Shown here in pieces: positions 28,034-38,025 of a DNA stretch of 64,000 nt. The position numbers and the translations under genes are program-made. Source of the stretch: Halomonas shengliensis (GTDB taxonomy: Bacteria > Pseudomonadota > Gammaproteobacteria > Pseudomonadales > Halomonadaceae); the NCBI RefSeq assembly GCF_900104135.1, contig NZ_FNIV01000005.1, forward strand, positions 251,149 to 315,148. Direction: 5' to 3'. The notes under the pieces were generated by a model. It ran no database searches. It saw only the letters and a list, made by a program, of their open reading frames with translations, and was not told where the DNA came from. Position 1 is the stretch's first letter, and the number at the start of each line of letters is the position of its first letter.

Positions 28034-29005
28034 ATGGGGGAGCGGGTGACGGACGAGCGGCGGATTCCGGTGGGCATCAGCAGCTGCCTGACGGGAGAGC
28101 AGGTACGCTACAACGGCGGGCACAAGCGCTCCCGCTACTGCCTCGAGGTGCTCGCCGAGCGCTTCGCCCTGGAGCCCTTCTGTCCCGAGCTCGAGGCCGG
28201 CCTGGGAGTGCCCCGCGAGCCGATCCGCCTGGTCGGCCTCGAGGGCGAGTCGCCCCGGGTGGTGGGCACCCGGGACCTCAGCCTCGACGTCACCGAGCGC
28301 CTGGAAGCCGTCAGCCGGGCCTTCATCGAGGACCACCGCCACCTGCGCGGCTTCATCCTGATGAAGGGCTCGCCCAGCTGCGGCCTGGCGCGGGTCAAGG
28401 TCTACCGCCCCGACAACGGCATGCCCAGCCATTCCGGTGCCGGCGCCTTCGTGCGGGCGCTGCGCCGCCACTTCCCCGAGCTGCCGCTGGAGGAGGAGGC
28501 GCGCATGAACGATGCCGTGCTGCGCGAGAACTTCATCACCCGGGTCTACGCCTACGACGACTGGAAGCGCCACGTCGAGGCCACTCCCGGCTACCATGCG
28601 CTGCTGCAGTTCCACAGCCGCCAGAAGTACCTGCTGATGGCCCACCACGTCGAGACCTACCGCGAGCTGGGGCGCTACCTGGCGGAATCGAGCCGGCGCC
28701 CGCTGGGCGAGGCCATGGCGCACTACCTGCAGCGCTTCATGGCCGCCTTGGCGCGCCCCGCCACCCGCAAGACCCACACCAACGCCCTGATGCACGTCTT
28801 CGGCTACCTCAAGGAGGCCCTGGACGCCGAGACCAAGCAGGATCTGCTCACCGCCATCGAGGACTATCGCCTGGGGCATGTGCCCCTGACGGTGCCGATC
28901 CGCCTGCTCAACCACTACCTGAAGCGTCACGGCTCCGACTATATCCGCGCCCAGACCTACCTCGACCCGCACCCCTACGAGCTGGGGCTGCGCAACGCCA
29001 TCTGA
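28034..29005 (+). CDS. YbgA-like protein (DUF523 plus DUF1722)
   Basis: 323 residues. N-terminal DUF523 domain (about 10-165) with VGISSCLTGEQVRYNGGHKR and the second cysteine motif MKGSPSCGL; C-terminal DUF1722/YbgA domain (about 180-315) with FHSRQKYLLMAHH and THTNALMHVFGYLK. The conserved cysteines suggest an Fe-S cluster or thiol chemistry, but no function is established; YbgA genes often stand next to photolyase, which is not seen here. ATG at 28034 lies behind GAGGAGGAGAG. Confidence 0.85.
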   Translation: MGERVTDERRIPVGISSCLTGEQVRYNGGHKRSRYCLEVLAERFALEPFCPELEAGLGVPREPIRLVGLEGESPRVVGTRDLSLDVTERLEAVSRAFIEDHRHLRGFILMKGSPSCGLARVKVYRPDNGMPSHSGAGAFVRALRRHFPELPLEEEARMNDAVLRENFITRVYAYDDWKRHVEATPGYHALLQFHSRQKYLLMAHHVETYRELGRYLAESSRRPLGEAMAHYLQRFMAALARPATRKTHTNALMHVFGYLKEALDAETKQDLLTAIEDYRLGHVPLTVPIRLLNHYLKRHGSDYIRAQTYLDPHPYELGLRNAI

Positions 29006-29027
29006 GCCTCTGCGCCTGGAGCCCGAC

Positions 29028-30239
29028 GTGTCCGACTCCCCGAGCCTCGCCCGGCGCCTGGCGCGCCTCACCGAGCTGCTGGCGCGCCACCAGCCGCTGT
29101 GGCGACCCGAGCCCTTCCAGCACCTCGTGCCGCCCTGGGCCGAGGCCTTCCCCGACCTCCAGGCCGCGCTGCTGGCGCTGGGCGAGGAGCGCCTGGCCCG
29201 CCTGCAGGCCGAGCCCTTCGTCGACTCCCCCCTGGCCGAGTGGCTGCCGGTGGCGGAGCTCGAGGCGCTGTGTGCGTTGCCCGAGCTGGCGCCGCGTCCC
29301 GAACCGCTCCCCGAGGCATGGGCCCAGCATGTCGGCGGTCGCAAGTGGCGCCAGATCGAGGCCTTCCTGCCGCGGGTGCGCCTGGCCCCGGGCCAGGCGG
29401 CGCTGGAGTGGTGCGCCGGCAAGGGGCACCTGGCACGGACCCTGGCCCGCCGCCATGGCGGGGAGGTGCTCGCCCTGGAGTGGGACCCGGCGCTGTGCGC
29501 CGCCGGTGAGGCGCTGGCGCAGGCCCAGGGGCTCGCGGTGCGCCCGGTCCGCCAGGACGTGATGGCCCCGGAGGCGGCGCGCTGGCTCACCCGCGCTACC
29601 CACGCCTGTGCATTGCACGCCTGCGGCGACCTGCACCGCCGCCTGCTGGAGGCGGCCGCCACGGCGGGCAGCGCCGTGACCCTGGCCCCCTGCTGCTACC
29701 AGCGCACCGCCGCGGCGGAGTACCGGCCGCTCTCCCGGGCGGCCGGGGTGCCGATGGCGGAACACGGCCTGGCGCTTTCCCGTGACGACCTCGCCCTGGC
29801 GGTGCAGGAGACCGTTACCGCCCCGCGCGGCGTGCGCCGCCAGCGCCGCCGAGCGGGGGCCTGGCGGCTCGGCTTCGACCGCCTGCAGCGCGAGCTGCGC
29901 GGCGTCGACGCCTACCTGCCGGTGCCGAGTCTCGCCTACGGGCGCATGCCGGGGTGCTTCGCGGGGTTCTGCCGCTGGGCCGCGGCGCAGAAGGGGCTCT
30001 CGCTGCCCGCCGGGCTCGACTGGGCGGCGCTCGAGGCCGAGGGGTGGCGCCGCCAGGCCGAGGTGGCAAGGCTGGAGGCCCTGCGCCATCTCTTCCGCCG
30101 GCCGCTGGAGGTGTGGCTGGCGCTGGATCGTGCCGCCTTCCTCGCCGAGGCAGGCTACGCCGTGGAGCTCGGCACCTTCTGTCCGCGCGAGCTCACCCCG
30201 CGCAACCTGCTGATCCGCGGGCGGCCGGCGTCGTGCTGA
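29028..30239 (+). CDS. SAM-dependent methyltransferase, Methyltransf_32/GSTCD-like
   Basis: 403 residues. The SAM-binding glycine motif is ALEWCAGKGHLARTLARRHGG, cut here as EWCAGKGHL (about residues 125-133), followed by VLALEWD. The segment HACGDLHRRLLEAA and the conserved APCCYQR (about 222-228) place it in the PF13679 group that includes eukaryotic METTL25 and GSTCD. Substrate unknown; relatives methylate RNA or protein. GTG start at 29028 with CTGGAG upstream; 22 bp after ybgA, so probably co-transcribed. Confidence 0.75.
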   Translation: MSDSPSLARRLARLTELLARHQPLWRPEPFQHLVPPWAEAFPDLQAALLALGEERLARLQAEPFVDSPLAEWLPVAELEALCALPELAPRPEPLPEAWAQHVGGRKWRQIEAFLPRVRLAPGQAALEWCAGKGHLARTLARRHGGEVLALEWDPALCAAGEALAQAQGLAVRPVRQDVMAPEAARWLTRATHACALHACGDLHRRLLEAAATAGSAVTLAPCCYQRTAAAEYRPLSRAAGVPMAEHGLALSRDDLALAVQETVTAPRGVRRQRRRAGAWRLGFDRLQRELRGVDAYLPVPSLAYGRMPGCFAGFCRWAAAQKGLSLPAGLDWAALEAEGWRRQAEVARLEALRHLFRRPLEVWLALDRAAFLAEAGYAVELGTFCPRELTPRNLLIRGRPASC

Positions 30240-30252
30240 GGCGGCTGGCGGT

Positions 30253-31350
30253 TCAGGGTGTCGCGGCATCCCTCTCCTGGCGCCGCTGGCGCCAGGCATC
30301 GAAGAGCGCCTGCATGCGTGGCAGGGTGCGGGCGTACCAGCGCTCGTCCTTCTCGATGGCGCCCTCGGCGTTGAGCGGGTGGGTGGGGATATGCAGGCGC
30401 ATGTCCACACCGCGCTCCGGGTGGCGGCCGACCCGCGCCGCGGCGGAGCGGCGGGCCGGGCCATAGGGGATACGCTCCGCGAGGACGACCAGCCGTTCCG
30501 TGGTGGTGGCGAAGCGGATGAAGGCGCGGGCGGCCTCGGGGCGGCGGGCATGGCGGGGGATCGCCCAGGTCTCGTGCTCCTGCACCTGGCCATCCCAGAG
30601 GATCTCGATATCGAGGCCACGGTTGACCATGGCGTCGAAGAAGCGCCCGTTGTACCCCGAGGCCATCACCACCTCGCCGGCGGCCAGCAGGCGCACCGGC
30701 GTCTCGCCCTCCTGCCACCAGTGGATCGCCGCGAGGCTGTCGAGTCGCGCCAGTGCCAGGTCCAGCCCTCGCGGCGTGCTGAGCAGCCGATAGAGCTCCT
30801 GGTGCGGCACGTCATGGGCGAGCAGCGCCCACTCCAGGTTGACCGCCGGGGTCCGCTGCAGCGCCCGGGGCCCGGGGAAGCGCGCCTGGTCGAAGAGGTC
30901 GCCGATGCGCGTCGGGCGGCGCCCGGGGAAGGCCTCGGGGCGGTAGGCGACCACGGTGGCGAACAGCGTATGGGTCAGGGCGCAGCGGCCGATGGCGCCG
31001 GGCAGGAAGTCCTCGCGGGGCGGGGTGCCATCCGGTGCCGGGGCGGCCAGGTCGGCGGGCAGCGGCGCCAGCAGGCCTGCCTCGCAGGCCGCCATGGCCT
31101 GGCTGCGGGTCATGTCGATCACGTCCCAGGGGGCCTCGCCCCTGGCGGCGGAGCGGCGCAGCTCGCCCAGGTCGCCGTCGTAGCGGTGCACCTCGACGGG
31201 AATGCCGGTCTGCACGGTGAAGGGGCTGAAGAGCGCCTCGCGTTGGGCGCGCTCGTAGGCCCCGCCCCAGCTCAGCACCCGCAGCGGCTCGGCCTGGGCA
31301 GCGAGGCTTGTGGCCAGCAGCAGCGCCAGCAGGAGCCCGCGCCTAGCCAT
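30253..31350 (-). CDS. Orphan ABC-type extracellular solute-binding protein
   Basis: 365 residues. A signal peptide (MARRGLLLALLLATSLAAQA) is followed by EPLRVLSWGGAYERAQREAL, typical of PotD/PotF-type binding proteins for polyamines and related cations, and later by GEVVMASGYNGR and EHETWAIPRHARRPEAAR. The family delivers substrate to ABC importers, but no permease or ATPase gene lies near. Instead it overlaps the upstream ClC gene by 8 bp, so both come from one mRNA. Ligand unknown. Confidence 0.8.
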   Translation of the reverse strand: MARRGLLLALLLATSLAAQAEPLRVLSWGGAYERAQREALFSPFTVQTGIPVEVHRYDGDLGELRRSAARGEAPWDVIDMTRSQAMAACEAGLLAPLPADLAAPAPDGTPPREDFLPGAIGRCALTHTLFATVVAYRPEAFPGRRPTRIGDLFDQARFPGPRALQRTPAVNLEWALLAHDVPHQELYRLLSTPRGLDLALARLDSLAAIHWWQEGETPVRLLAAGEVVMASGYNGRFFDAMVNRGLDIEILWDGQVQEHETWAIPRHARRPEAARAFIRFATTTERLVVLAERIPYGPARRSAAARVGRHPERGVDMRLHIPTHPLNAEGAIEKDERWYARTLPRMQALFDAWRQRRQERDAATP

Positions 31351-33088
31351 GACCCTGCTCCTCGCGACGCAGGGTGTCGCTCTGCTCGAGGTAGGCGCGG
31401 GCGATGCGTGCCTCGTAGACCACGCCGAGGAAGCGGTCGTCGTCGACCACCGCCAGCGCCTCGCCGCTGACCTCCTGGAGGCGCGTCATCGCCTCCCACA
31501 TGGTGGTCGCCGGCGAGAGGGTCGGGCGGCCGGCGTCGACGCCGTCGGCGGCCGTGTGGCTGCCCCCTGCCTGGTGCAGCGCCTCCAGCTCGGCCAGGGT
31601 CACGCAGCCGTGGTAGCGGCCGGCGGCGTCCACCAGGTGCGCCTCGCCGTGGTGGCCGCGGGCGAGAGCGGCGATGGCCGCCTGCAGCGGGCTCTCCGGG
31701 GCCAGGGTCACGCAGTCGTCGCTGAGCAGGTCGGCGGCTCGCCGCTCCATCAGCAGGGCGCGGCCGCGGCCGGCGGAGAGGTCCAGGCCCCGGCGGTGCA
31801 GCTGGATGTCGAACAGCGAGCGGCCGAACAGCTGGGCCGCGAGCGGGCTGGCCAGGGTGACGCTGGCCAGGGCCGCGGTGGTCAGGGCGTAGTTGCCGGT
31901 GAGCTCGAAGACGATCAGCAGGCTGGTGAGGGGGGCGCCGATGACCGGTGCGGTGACCGCCACCATGCCGCACACCGCGTAGAACACGAAGGTCTCCGTC
32001 GCGCCGCCCGTCAGGCTTGCCAGCAGGGTGGCGCAGAGGGCGCCGAACAGGGTGCCGATCACCAGCGCCGGGCTGAACACCCCGCCGCTGAAGCCCAGCC
32101 CCAGGCACAGCGCGGTGGCGGCCACCTTGAGCACCAGCACCAGCAGCAGCTCGCCGCCCCCGAAGGCGCCGGCGATGGTGGCGAAGCGCAGGGCCTCCTG
32201 GCCGATGCCCAGGATGTCGGGCACCCACAGCGCCGTGAGCCCGAGCAGGGCCCCGGCCAGCGCGGGGCGCCATTCGGGGCGCAGCGGGAGACGACCCGCC
32301 AGCCGGCCCATGGCGAGGATGGCATGCATGTAGGCGCCGGCGAGCAGGGCGCCTAGCCCGCCGATGCCCAGGAAGAGGGCGAACTCCCAGGCGCGGGGCA
32401 CCGCGGTGTCGGCGACGTGGAACAGCGCCCCCTGGGCCAGCACCTGGGTGGCGATCACGTGGCCCACCAGCGCCGCGGCGGCGGTGGGGGCGAAGGCGCG
32501 CAGGGCATAGTGGCGCAGCACCACCTCGTGGGCGAAGACGATGCCCGCCAGGGGCGCATTGAAGGCGGTGGAGATGGCCGCGGCCACGCCGCAGGCGATG
32601 GTGATGTTGTCCTCCGAGCGCCCCAGCCTCAGCAGGCGGGCGCCCAGCGAGCCCAGGGTGGCGCCCAGGTGCACCAGTGGCCCGTACTGGCCCACCGAGG
32701 CCCCGGCCCCCAGGGAGAGCAGGGCGGTCAGGGCGGAGACGCCGCCCTCGCGTGCCGGCAGGCGGCCGCGACGAGTCTGGACCGCGGCGATCACGTCGGC
32801 CGGGGTATGCGGGCGCCCCTCGGGCAGGCGACGGTGCAGCAGGCCGACCACCAGGCCGCCCAGGGTGGGAACCGCCACGGTGGCCAGCGTCAGCAGCACG
32901 GGATCGGCCACCATGATGCGGCTGCGCGGCGAGATCAGCAGCAGCGCGTTGAGGGCCAGCACGGCGCGTACGAAGCCGGCCGCAGCGAGGGCGGCGACGC
33001 CGCCGATGGCGGCACCGAGCAGCACCAGCCCCAGGAAGCGCAGCACCGGCACGGGGCCGCGGCCGGTGGGCGCCGTCGTGGTCTCCAT
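31343..33088 (-). CDS. ClC-family chloride channel with CBS pair, atypical pore
   Basis: 581 residues: ClC membrane domain (about 15-430) and two CBS domains (about 440-570). The family is recognised by FNAPLAGIVFAHEVVLRHYAL, cut as NAPLAGIVFAHEV, and FSGGVFSPALVIGTLFGAL. Key ion-path motifs differ from ClC-ec1: GREGP is GQYGP (133-137), so Tyr135 replaces the gating glutamate, and GSGIP is replaced by RPHTP (92-96). Loss of that glutamate usually removes proton coupling, so a passive channel is likely. ATG at 33088; the upstream extension is rejected. The stop overlaps the next gene, a solute-binding protein. Confidence 0.85.
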   Translation of the reverse strand: METTTAPTGRGPVPVLRFLGLVLLGAAIGGVAALAAAGFVRAVLALNALLLISPRSRIMVADPVLLTLATVAVPTLGGLVVGLLHRRLPEGRPHTPADVIAAVQTRRGRLPAREGGVSALTALLSLGAGASVGQYGPLVHLGATLGSLGARLLRLGRSEDNITIACGVAAAISTAFNAPLAGIVFAHEVVLRHYALRAFAPTAAAALVGHVIATQVLAQGALFHVADTAVPRAWEFALFLGIGGLGALLAGAYMHAILAMGRLAGRLPLRPEWRPALAGALLGLTALWVPDILGIGQEALRFATIAGAFGGGELLLVLVLKVAATALCLGLGFSGGVFSPALVIGTLFGALCATLLASLTGGATETFVFYAVCGMVAVTAPVIGAPLTSLLIVFELTGNYALTTAALASVTLASPLAAQLFGRSLFDIQLHRRGLDLSAGRGRALLMERRAADLLSDDCVTLAPESPLQAAIAALARGHHGEAHLVDAAGRYHGCVTLAELEALHQAGGSHTAADGVDAGRPTLSPATTMWEAMTRLQEVSGEALAVVDDDRFLGVVYEARIARAYLEQSDTLRREEQGHG

Positions 33089-33225
33089 ACCCAAGGTGTA
33101 GGTGGCGGGACCCGCGCCGTCCACCCGGCCACATGCCGCCCGCAAGGGTCCTGGTCCGGCTTGGCGACGCGCCAGCGGGTCACGCCGCGGGCCAGCCCCG
33201 CCGCGCTTTCACCGGAGGCGCGGTA

Positions 33226-33621
33226 TCAGGCGGCCTGGCCGAAGCGGCGGTGCAGCCAGGCGTTGATGGCGTCGGACTCGTAGAGCCACTCCACCTCGCC
33301 GTCGTCGCGGGCGATGCGCAGGCAGGGCACCTTGACGCGGCCGCCCCCCTCGGCGAGCTCGCGGCGGTGGTCCGGGTCGAGCTGGGCGTCGCGCACCTCG
33401 ATGGGCAGCCCCAGGCGGGCGATCTCCTTGCGCACCTTGACGCAGAAGGGACAGGTGCGGAACTGGTATAGGGCCAGGTCCTCGCAGGCGCGATCGACCT
33501 GGGCCTGAGCTTCCGCGCCGCGCTCCACGGCCCGCGGGGTGGAGAGCTTCTCGGCGATCAGCACCACCGGCGCCAGTACCAGGCGCAGGCCGCGGAAGAA
33601 GAGGCGGATCAGGGGTCGCAT
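33226..33621 (-). CDS. Glutaredoxin-like membrane-anchored protein
   Basis: 131 residues. A hydrophobic N-terminal helix (about 3-20, IRLFFRGLRLVLAPVVLIAE) is followed by a thioredoxin fold with the redox motif CPFC in YQFRTCPFCVKVRKEI, the cis-proline in RVKVPCLRI and a C-terminal LYESDAINAWLHRRF. This is the glutathione S-transferase N-terminal-like/glutaredoxin pattern. It probably reduces disulfides or glutathionylated proteins near the inner membrane. The two-cysteine motif is intact. Partner unknown. Confidence 0.82.
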   Translation of the reverse strand: MRPLIRLFFRGLRLVLAPVVLIAEKLSTPRAVERGAEAQAQVDRACEDLALYQFRTCPFCVKVRKEIARLGLPIEVRDAQLDPDHRRELAEGGGRVKVPCLRIARDDGEVEWLYESDAINAWLHRRFGQAA

Positions 33622-33695
33622 GGGGTGGGGTCCTCGTGGTGGCTCGCAGGGGGCGGCCATGATGCCACGCCCCCCGGCGAGCGGCCACCCGGGGC

Positions 33696-34874
33696 TCAGG
33701 GCGCCTCGGCGGGGAAGCGGGCGAGCAGCTCCCGGGCCTCGCCCTCGCGCCTCACCTCCAGGGGCAGCAGGGTGCCCGGGGCCTGGCGCCGGATGATCGC
33801 CACCAGCTCCCCGGCGGCCGCCACCGGTCGCCCGGCGGCGGCGACGATGAGGTCGTCCTCGACGAGCCCGCTCGCCTCGGCGACGCTCTCCGGCTCCACC
33901 CGGGCCACCCGGACCCCCGCCTCGTCGGGGAACAGCAGCACCCCCAGCCGCGGCGGCGCCGCGGGCTCGTGGCGCGCCTCGTCGCCCAGGCCGAACAGGG
34001 CATCGGCGATGCCGTCAGGCGCCGGGCAGCCACGCTCCCGGTCCCAGGCCAGGGCGCTTGAGGTCGCCTCGATGCCCAGCGCGGCGAGCTGGTGGGGCAC
34101 CCCGTGGCCATGGCGCACGTGGCCCTCGCCCATCAGCCCCACCACCAGCGGCGCCTGCTCGGCGGCCCGGGCGAGGCCCTCGGCCATGGCGCGATCCCAG
34201 ACCAGCTGGGCGGCGATGAAGCGCTCGAGCCCCTCGGCGTTTTCGGCGGTGTCCGGGGCGTCGGCCGTCGGGTCGGCGGCCTCGGGGTGCTCGGCGTAGA
34301 CCTCGGCCAGGGCGGTACGATAGGCAGGGGAGGCTGGTGCCGGTTCGCTCAGGCCGTGGCGCGCCGCCTCCGGTACCGCCGTCCAGCCCTCGTCGGCGAG
34401 CCGGCGGCGCAGCTCGGGGGTGACATTGAGCGCCACCAGCGGAATCCGGTGCATACGCGCGAAGTGCAGGATCGGCAGGTAGAGTGCCGGATCGTAGCCC
34501 CACGCCTGGTGCCAGCCGCTCGCCTCGAGGAAGCCCGCTTCGTCTAGCTCGCCGGCGACCCAGGCATCCAGCGCTGGCTGCGCCTCCCGCGGCAGCATCT
34601 CCAGGCCGATGGCGAGCCCCGGCTCGAGGGCGTGCAGCGCCGCCAGGGTGTGCAGCTGCCAGCGATGGTGGGCCAGCCGCTCGTGCTGCTCGCCCAGCAG
34701 CACCACGCGGTGTGCGGCGAGCTCCGACAGCAGGCTGTCCGCGGCCAGCGTCTCGCCGTGGCGCTGCCACTCCCCGGGGGCGGGGCAGGCGTCGGCCATG
34801 ACGGGAGCGGCGGGGAGGGCGAGGGCCAGCCCCAGGGTCAGGCCCAGGGCGGGGAGGGGGACGATCGTCGGCAT
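33696..34874 (-). CDS. ChaN-like protein with C-terminal PDZ domain
   Basis: 392 residues. Signal peptide ([11 protein letters not shown]), then a ChaN/heme-uptake domain (about 45-290): [48 protein letters not shown]. The histidine-rich motifs resemble those by which ChaN binds heme or metals. Residues about 310-390 form a PDZ domain ([40 protein letters not shown]), used to bind peptide tails. Exported, periplasmic or surface. It is divergent from a metal importer operon, which suits a metal or heme role. No lipobox cysteine is clear. Confidence 0.78.
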   Translation of the reverse strand: MPTIVPLPALGLTLGLALALPAAPVMADACPAPGEWQRHGETLAADSLLSELAAHRVVLLGEQHERLAHHRWQLHTLAALHALEPGLAIGLEMLPREAQPALDAWVAGELDEAGFLEASGWHQAWGYDPALYLPILHFARMHRIPLVALNVTPELRRRLADEGWTAVPEAARHGLSEPAPASPAYRTALAEVYAEHPEAADPTADAPDTAENAEGLERFIAAQLVWDRAMAEGLARAAEQAPLVVGLMGEGHVRHGHGVPHQLAALGIEATSSALAWDRERGCPAPDGIADALFGLGDEARHEPAAPPRLGVLLFPDEAGVRVARVEPESVAEASGLVEDDLIVAAAGRPVAAAGELVAIIRRQAPGTLLPLEVRREGEARELLARFPAEAP

Positions 34875-34952
34875 GTAGCGGCGCTCCGTTGGCATTCCGG
34901 GCCTACCATAGCCGACCCGGCGCGGCGCTGGGTATGGGCGTCTCGATGAGGG

Positions 34953-34974
34953 TGATAGGCAGCCGCGATTATCA
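34953..34974. promoter_or_regulatory. Possible metal-regulator operator
   Basis: A 22-bp imperfect palindrome with TGATA at the left end and TATCA at the right end, between divergent chaN-like and sitA-like genes. Its length and place suit a MntR, Zur or Fur site, but it does not match a known consensus well. Confidence 0.3.
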
Positions 34975-35027
34975 GCGCCGGCGCTTCGCGTTACTCTATG
35001 GGTTCACGCCTGCTCCCGGAGTCTCGA

Positions 35028-36023
35028 GTGCCCCGTTTCCGTTTCCGTTTCCTCCGCCGCCCCGCCGCCACGCTGCTGCTCCTTGCCTTGACCGCCTCAC
35101 CGGTCGCGGCCGAGTCGCCATCCTCCCCCGTGCTGGAGGTGGTCGCCACCACCAGCATGGTCGCCGATGCGGTGCGCAAGGTCGGCGGCGAGCGGGTCGC
35201 GGTGCAGGGTCTGATGGGTCCCGGCGTCGATCCCCACCTCTACCGCCAGACCCGCAGCGACGTGATGGCCATGAGCCGCGCCGACGCAGTGTTCTGGAAC
35301 GGTCTCAACCTCGAGGTGCAGCTGACCGAGCTGCTCGCCCGCCTGGAGGCGCGCCGCCCGGTGATCGCCGTGGGCGAGGCGGTGCCCGTGGAGGCGCGCC
35401 TGGCCGACGAGGAGTACCCCGACCAGCCCGATCCCCACGTATGGATGGACCCGGGCCGCTGGCGCCACGCGGTGATCGCCGTGCGCGATGCGCTGATCGA
35501 GCTCGACCCCGAGGGCGCCGATGCCTACGAGGCCAGCGCCCAGGCCTATCTGGAGGAGCTCGAGGCGCTGGACGCCTACGCCCGCGAGGCCCTGGCGAGC
35601 ATTCCCGAGCAGACCCGGGTGCTGGTCACCGCCCACGACGCCTTCGGCTACTTCGGCGAGGCCTACGACATCGAGGTGCTGGGCATCCAGGGCTTCTCCA
35701 CCGAGAGCGAGGCGGGCCTGGCGCGCATCGAGTCGCTGGTCGACCTGCTGGTGGAGCGCGAGATCGGCGCGCTGTTTGTGGAGACCTCGGTGTCGGATCG
35801 CAACGTCAGGGCGCTGATCGAGGGCGCCGCCGCCGTGGGCCACGAGGTGCGCATCGGCGGCGAGCTCTACTCCGACGCCATGGGTCCCGAGGGGAGCTAC
35901 GAGGGGACCTGGCTGGGGATGCTGGACCACAACGTCACCGTGATCGCCCGGGCCCTGGGCGGCGAGGCGCCCGAGGCGGGGCGCCTGGGCCGCCTGGAGG
36001 ACGCCGGCAACGAGGAGCCATGA
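35028..36023 (+). CDS. Metal ABC transporter, periplasmic binding protein (SitA/TroA type)
   Basis: 331 residues with a signal peptide ending PVAA. Metal ligands of the cluster A-I family are seen: His in GVDPHLYR, His in PDPHVWMD, His in [10 protein letters not shown] and Asp in [10 protein letters not shown]. His at the third place is the TroA-like arrangement (PsaA has Glu), which allows zinc or manganese. The GTG at 35028 has CCGGAG upstream; an ATG at 34998 is the alternative. First gene of a four-gene importer operon. Confidence 0.88.
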   Translation: MPRFRFRFLRRPAATLLLLALTASPVAAESPSSPVLEVVATTSMVADAVRKVGGERVAVQGLMGPGVDPHLYRQTRSDVMAMSRADAVFWNGLNLEVQLTELLARLEARRPVIAVGEAVPVEARLADEEYPDQPDPHVWMDPGRWRHAVIAVRDALIELDPEGADAYEASAQAYLEELEALDAYAREALASIPEQTRVLVTAHDAFGYFGEAYDIEVLGIQGFSTESEAGLARIESLVDLLVEREIGALFVETSVSDRNVRALIEGAAAVGHEVRIGGELYSDAMGPEGSYEGTWLGMLDHNVTVIARALGGEAPEAGRLGRLEDAGNEEP

Positions 36024-36820
36024 GCATGCCCGATTCGCGTCTCGACAAGGCGGTGATCGCCAGCCCCCTGGCCATCCAGGGGCTCACCGTCAGCTACGAC
36101 CAGCGCCCGGTGGTGCATTCGGTGGACTTCGTCACCCCGCCGGGGAGCATGAGCGCCATCATCGGCCCCAACGGCGCTGGCAAGTCGACCCTGCTCAAGG
36201 CGGCGCTGGGCATCACCCCGCGCCTCACCGGCGAGGTGCGCGTCTTCGGCCGGCCGCTGGAGCAGGAGACCCGCCACCTGGCCTACGTGCCCCAGCGCTC
36301 CAGCGTCGACTGGGACTTCCCGGCGCGGGTCATCGACGTGGTGGGCATGGGGCTCTACCGCGACCTGCGCTGGTGGCAGTTCGGCGCCCGCCGGCTGCGC
36401 GCCCGGGCCATGGAGAGCCTGGCCCGGGTCGGCATGGAGCCCTTCGCCGAGCGCCAGATCGGCCAGCTCTCCGGCGGCCAGCAGCAGCGGGTCTTCCTGG
36501 CCCGGGCGCTGGTCCAGGAGGCCGACCTCACCATCCTCGACGAGCCCTTCGCCGGGGTCGATGCCGCCACCGAGGCGGCGATCATCGAGGTGCTCAAGGC
36601 GCTGCGCGACGAGGGGCGCACCCTGCTCTGCGTGCACCATGACCTGGCCACGGTGCGCCACTACTTCGACCATGTGCTGCTGATGAACGTGCGCCGCATC
36701 GCCGCCGGCCCGGTGGACGACGTCTTCACCGAGGAGAACCTGCAGGCCACCTACGGCGGGCGGCTGAGCCCCGTGCAGCTGGCGCGGCTGACCGAGGCGC
36801 CCCGGGAGACGGTGCGATGA
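36020..36820 (+). CDS. Metal ABC transporter, ATP-binding protein (SitB/TroB type)
   Basis: 266 residues. Walker [19 protein letters not shown], the family's [14 protein letters not shown] (typical of Mn/Zn transporters), signature [15 protein letters not shown] and Walker [13 protein letters not shown]. It powers the uptake complex. The ATG at 36020 overlaps the preceding stop and the gene overlaps the next by 4 bp. Confidence 0.93.
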   Translation: MSMPDSRLDKAVIASPLAIQGLTVSYDQRPVVHSVDFVTPPGSMSAIIGPNGAGKSTLLKAALGITPRLTGEVRVFGRPLEQETRHLAYVPQRSSVDWDFPARVIDVVGMGLYRDLRWWQFGARRLRARAMESLARVGMEPFAERQIGQLSGGQQQRVFLARALVQEADLTILDEPFAGVDAATEAAIIEVLKALRDEGRTLLCVHHDLATVRHYFDHVLLMNVRRIAAGPVDDVFTEENLQATYGGRLSPVQLARLTEAPRETVR

Positions 36821-38025
36821 TCGAGACCTGGGGCCGGGCGCTCGCCTTCAGCCTGGGCTACAACACCAGCCTGGTGACGGTGGGAGCCATGCTGCTGGCC
36901 GCCGCCGCCGGCATGGTGGGCAGCTTCGTGCTGCTGCGCAAGCGTGCCCTGGTCAGCGATGCCATCAGCCACGCCACCCTGCCGGGGCTGGCCCTGGCCT
37001 TCCTGGTGGTGGGGCTGGCCCAGGGCGACGGCCGGGTGCTGCCGGCGCTGCTGGCCGGCGCCGCCGGCAGCGCCGCCCTGGGGCTGTGGCTGGTGCAGCG
37101 CATCGGCGAGCGCACCCGCCTGGGCGAGGACGCCGCCATCGGCGCGGTGCTCTCCACCTTCTTCGCCTTCGGCGTGGTGCTGATCACGGTGATCCAGACC
37201 CTCTCGGTGCGCGGCCAGTCGGGGCTGACCGGCTACCTGGTGGGCGCCACCGCCGGCATGCTCTACGCCGAGGCGCTGCTGATCGCCGCCTGCGGCCTCG
37301 CCCTGCTGGTGGCGGTGCTGGTGTGGCGGCGCGACCTGCTGCTGCTCTGCTTCGACCCTGCCTTCGCCCGCAGCCAGGGGCTCGACACCGGCCGGCTCGA
37401 CCTGCTGCTGCTGCTGCTGCTGATGGCGGTGGTGGTGATCGGGCTCAAGGTGACCGGGCTGATCCTGGTGGTGGCGCTGACCATCATCCCGCCGGTGGCG
37501 GCGCGCTTCTGGACCGACCAGCCGATGCGCATGGTGGCCCTGGCCGCGCTGCTCGGGGCGCTGGCCGGCTACCTGGGCGTCACTCTCTCCAGCGCCCGGG
37601 AGGGGCTGCCCACCGGACCGCTGATCGTGCTGGCCGCCTTCGCGCTGTTCCTGGTCTCCTTCCTGTTCTCGCCGCGCCGCGGGGTGCTCGCCTCGCTGCT
37701 CGCCTATCGCCGCCTGCGCCAGCGCGTGCACCTGCGCCAGGGGCTGCTGGCGCTGGGGCGCGACGAACCGATCTTCGACGGCCTGACCCTCAGGCTGCTG
37801 CGCCGCCGTGGCCATGTGCGCCGCGACGGGGTCGCCACCCCGGCCGGCCTGGCGGCGGCCCGGGACGCCGAGCACGAGGAGCGGCTCTGGGCGCTCTACC
37901 GGCGGCGCTACCCCGACGACGCCCTGCACCGCGAGCACGCCGGCCTCACCCCCATCGGCCAGGTGCTCTCCGCGGATGCCATCCATGCCCTGGAGAGGGA
38001 GCTACCGCCGGAGGGAGCGCGATGA
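36817..38025 (+). CDS. Metal ABC transporter permease 1 with cytoplasmic extension
   Basis: 402 residues. Residues about 1-280 are an ABC-3 permease: [40 protein letters not shown] and [20 protein letters not shown]. The final ~110 residues are soluble and basic, with [20 protein letters not shown] and [12 protein letters not shown], resembling the winged-helix part of DtxR/MntR regulators. Such tails occur in one of the two permeases of some Mn/Fe importers; their role is unclear. Overlaps both neighbours by 4 bp. Confidence 0.88.
   Translation: MIETWGRALAFSLGYNTSLVTVGAMLLAAAAGMVGSFVLLRKRALVSDAISHATLPGLALAFLVVGLAQGDGRVLPALLAGAAGSAALGLWLVQRIGERTRLGEDAAIGAVLSTFFAFGVVLITVIQTLSVRGQSGLTGYLVGATAGMLYAEALLIAACGLALLVAVLVWRRDLLLLCFDPAFARSQGLDTGRLDLLLLLLLMAVVVIGLKVTGLILVVALTIIPPVAARFWTDQPMRMVALAALLGALAGYLGVTLSSAREGLPTGPLIVLAAFALFLVSFLFSPRRGVLASLLAYRRLRQRVHLRQGLLALGRDEPIFDGLTLRLLRRRGHVRRDGVATPAGLAAARDAEHEERLWALYRRRYPDDALHREHAGLTPIGQVLSADAIHALERELPPEGAR

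Noticed and set aside
34889..36019. Upstream extension of the metal transporter ATPase gene
   Set aside because: The extension is Arg/Gly-rich shadow sequence over sitA; the ATPase begins at the ATGA overlap at 36020.
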